Program-made: the position numbers and the translations under genes
The notes under the pieces: model-generated
Databases searched by the model: none
Told to the model about the DNA's origin: nothing
What the model saw: only the letters and a program-made list of their open reading frames with translations
Assembly (NCBI RefSeq): GCF_000832305.1
Contig: NZ_CP010536.1
Coordinates: forward strand, 4,458,717 to 4,522,716
Direction of reading: 5' to 3'
Length of the DNA: 64,000 bases
From: Cupriavidus basilensis
Lineage (GTDB): Bacteria > Pseudomonadota > Gammaproteobacteria > Burkholderiales > Burkholderiaceae
Shown here: positions 62,568-64,000 of the stretch, in pieces
How the letters are laid out: each line of letters starts with the position of its first letter
Position numbering within the stretch: position 1 is the stretch's first letter

Positions 62568-62852
62568 TCAGGGGCGGGGTAGCCGGATCGTGACTGGATG
62601 GCCAGTCGCGGGGCGAGCCCGGTCTTGCTTTGTTGCCGATGCCGGTGGCACCGGATCATACCCGCCATCCGTGAACGGATGGCAACGGCATAGCCGGCAA
62701 GCGGCCAGCCAGCTGCCGCGCCCTGCGCCATGGCACAGGATCGCTTCGCGGGCGTAATCGGAACAGGTGGGCAGGAAGCGGCACTGCGAGCCAAAAAACG
62801 GGCTCAGGGCGATCTTGTAGATGCGCAGCAGGGCAAGCAGGATTCGCTTCAT
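62568..62852 (-). CDS. yidD: Membrane protein insertion efficiency factor YidD
   Basis: The 94-residue protein has the YidD core: [19 protein letters not shown], then the cysteine motif [15 protein letters not shown] and a [12 protein letters not shown] end. The tail beyond is short and basic. It lies between rnpA (13 bases) and yidC (22 bases), the standard order. The family helps YidC-dependent insertion. Confidence 0.95.
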   Translation of the reverse strand: MKRILLALLRIYKIALSPFFGSQCRFLPTCSDYAREAILCHGAGRGSWLAACRLCRCHPFTDGGYDPVPPASATKQDRARPATGHPVTIRLPRP

Positions 62853-62865
62853 GGCGGCGGGCCGG

Positions 62866-63327
62866 TCAGGCAGGAGCGCCCGAGGGCGGGACTTCAGTGG
62901 GCGCAGCCTCGGCGGACTTTGCCGGCGACACCCCGGAAGGGGCAGCAGGGCGCGGGGCAAGCGGCTTCACCGCCACCTCGAACAAGCCGGTCAGCTCAGC
63001 CAGGCACACCCGGCGTATCGCGGTGCGGCTGGCAAACTCCGCGCGCGGAAACTTGGCCTGCAGGCGCAGCAACACATCGCGGCCCGCGAGTTTGTCCTGC
63101 CGCTGGCGGAACAGTTCCCGCACCATGCGCTTGACCAGGTTGCGCTCGGCGGCACGCGCGGCGAACTTCTTGCCAACCACCACGCCCAGGCGGGCTTGCG
63201 GCAGGCCGTTCTCGCCCACGTACAGCACGAAATGCTGGCTGCGTCGGCGCGGACGCAATGCAAAAACGGATGAAAACTCATCCGTTTTTGTGAGCCTCGC
63301 GGCTTTAGGGTAGGCAAAGGTAGTCAC
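62866..63327 (-). CDS. rnpA: Ribonuclease P protein component RnpA
   Basis: The protein has the RnpA signature [13 protein letters not shown] and the N-terminal [13 protein letters not shown]. It binds the RNase P RNA to mature tRNA 5' ends. A GTG at 63327 is taken as start (153 residues). No ATG is available and no clear ribosome site is seen; TTG codons at 63336 and 63402 are alternatives. The C-terminus has a Pro/Ala-rich extension of about 35 residues beyond the usual end, which makes it longer than the ~120 residues typical of the family. Confidence 0.9.
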   Translation of the reverse strand: MTTFAYPKAARLTKTDEFSSVFALRPRRRSQHFVLYVGENGLPQARLGVVVGKKFAARAAERNLVKRMVRELFRQRQDKLAGRDVLLRLQAKFPRAEFASRTAIRRVCLAELTGLFEVAVKPLAPRPAAPSGVSPAKSAEAAPTEVPPSGAPA

Positions 63328-63445
63328 GCTAGGCAAAGCGAGCGGAAAAGCTGTGCTTGGCTGCTGGCTACCGGCCGTCCAAAAGGCGAGGCGAGTGGCC
63401 AAAGCGGCGCAAGCTGCTGCACCGCCGTGGCCGGTCGCCAGGCCC

Positions 63446-63580
63446 TTAGACTGCCAGGCGCTTGCGGCCCTTGGCGCGACGCGCGTTGATGACGGAGCGG
63501 CCGCCGCGGGTCTTCATGCGCACGCGGAAACCATGGGTACGCTTGCGGCGGGTAACGGAAGGTTGGTATGTACGTTTCAT
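63446..63580 (-). CDS. rpmH: 50S ribosomal protein L34
   Basis: The 44-residue, highly basic protein reads [18 protein letters not shown], then [20 protein letters not shown] and KRLAV, the full L34 sequence of standard length. It is the first gene of the leftward rpmH-rnpA-yidD-yidC cluster. In this family dnaA lies divergently on the other side of the origin, just outside the window. Confidence 0.99.
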   Translation of the reverse strand: MKRTYQPSVTRRKRTHGFRVRMKTRGGRSVINARRAKGRKRLAV

Positions 63581-64000
63581 GTTGCACTCTCTGGTTGATC
63601 TGGGCTCGCCCGGCTTCCGGCGTTAAGCCGGGCGCCGCCGCGTATGGTTCGCATGGGGCTGCCGCGGTTTGCGGTGTTGCCGACTGCTGTGGTGATCTTG
63701 CTGCCGGCCGTGTATCTCGCGAATCGATGGCACCGACGAATCGGACATCGACGCCGCGCGACGCAGTTGTGGGAGGGAATCTTGCCGGAGCGGACGCGTA
63801 AAGCCGTAAACCAGCCCAACCCATCCGATCCAACCCCATCAGCCTGCCCGGCCCGCTGCCTGTTCCGGCCAATCCAGCTGTTTCCAGCGCGTTTCAGCTT
63901 AGTCAAATACCAAGGATACGCACCGGTTTTGCACGGAACAGGTCAGACCCGGCGATGCGCATACGTGATCCCCTGCGGCATCGCAGAACCCGCCATTTAA
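63581..64000. other. Origin-side region upstream of rpmH
   Basis: The last 420 bases carry no recognised gene and should lead to oriC and dnaA beyond the window. No good DnaA box (TTATCCACA or one mismatch) was found here by eye. It must contain the rpmH promoter. A hairpin lies in the presumed leader. Confidence 0.5.
63608..63633 (-). promoter_or_regulatory. Hairpin in the rpmH leader
   Basis: A 9-bp perfect stem (GCCCGGCTT at 63608-63616 with AAGCCGGGC at 63625-63633) lies 28 bases upstream of the rpmH ATG. There is no T-run, so it is not a plain terminator. It could influence L34 translation. Confidence 0.45.

Noticed and set aside
63581..64000. oriC inside the window
   Set aside because: No convincing DnaA box or AT-rich unwinding region is visible here; the origin is more likely just past the right end.

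Overview
The window is GC-rich DNA from a beta-proteobacterium of the Cupriavidus/Ralstonia type (Burkholderiaceae). Two things support this. The right end carries mnmE, yidC, yidD, rnpA and rpmH, all reading leftwards away from a replication origin that should lie just beyond base 64000 next to dnaA. Bug/TctC-type solute receptors, an OmpW / DUF2957 pair and acyltransferase-3 genes are also typical of this family. The window is therefore read as the left flank of oriC on the main chromosome. No rRNA, tRNA or CRISPR array was seen.

Layout. (1) 0.2-8.5 kb: a probable Fur-controlled operon of a TonB-dependent haem-type receptor, an exported and membrane-anchored CobN-like chelatase (HmuS-like), an ExbB-like channel protein, an ExbD-like DUF2149 protein and a ChaN haem-binding-type lipoprotein. 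It reads as a complete haem capture and processing system with its own proton-driven motor, and it is the most interesting system here. (2) 8.5-14 kb: glutathione reductase, patatin phospholipase, PaaI thioesterase and an AbrB-family permease. A 1.4-kb foreign-looking insert between the last two duplicates 71 bp of the permease 3' end. (3) 14-21.3 kb: a tripartite tricarboxylate transporter (tctCBA), its two-component system (tctDE) and a divergent ABC-type binding protein. (4) 21.3-28.5 kb: an AcrAB-OprM-type efflux operon with a divergent TetR repressor and an AcrR-like operator over the promoter. (5) 28.6-31.2 kb: small housekeeping or stress genes (GNAT, metallo-beta-lactamase fold, GST, Lrp).

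(6) 31.3-45.5 kb: a catabolic and envelope block. It holds OmpW, a DUF2957 lipoprotein, a DUF1571 protein and a TetR regulator, then a GMC oxidoreductase with a Tat-exported partner. An AraC regulator and a tightly overlapped operon follow: Baeyer-Villiger monooxygenase, SDR, alpha/beta hydrolase, a predicted diiron protein and rubredoxin. A MerR regulator closes the block. The gene order suggests oxidation of a hydrophobic alcohol or ketone to an ester and its hydrolysis. (7) 45.6-48.8 kb: LysR, Bug receptor and aspartoacylase-like deacylase. (8) 48.9-56.7 kb: small lipoprotein and membrane genes, two acyltransferase-3 genes, an ICMT-like methyltransferase, a DUF2383-type protein and an AraC/GyrI regulator. 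A row of four DnaA-box-like sites lies at 50.7 kb. (9) 56.7-64 kb: mnmE coupled to a CHAD gene, a thioesterase, a VOC protein, an orphan ParD antitoxin with only the first codons of its ParE toxin left, and the yidC-yidD-rnpA-rpmH cluster.
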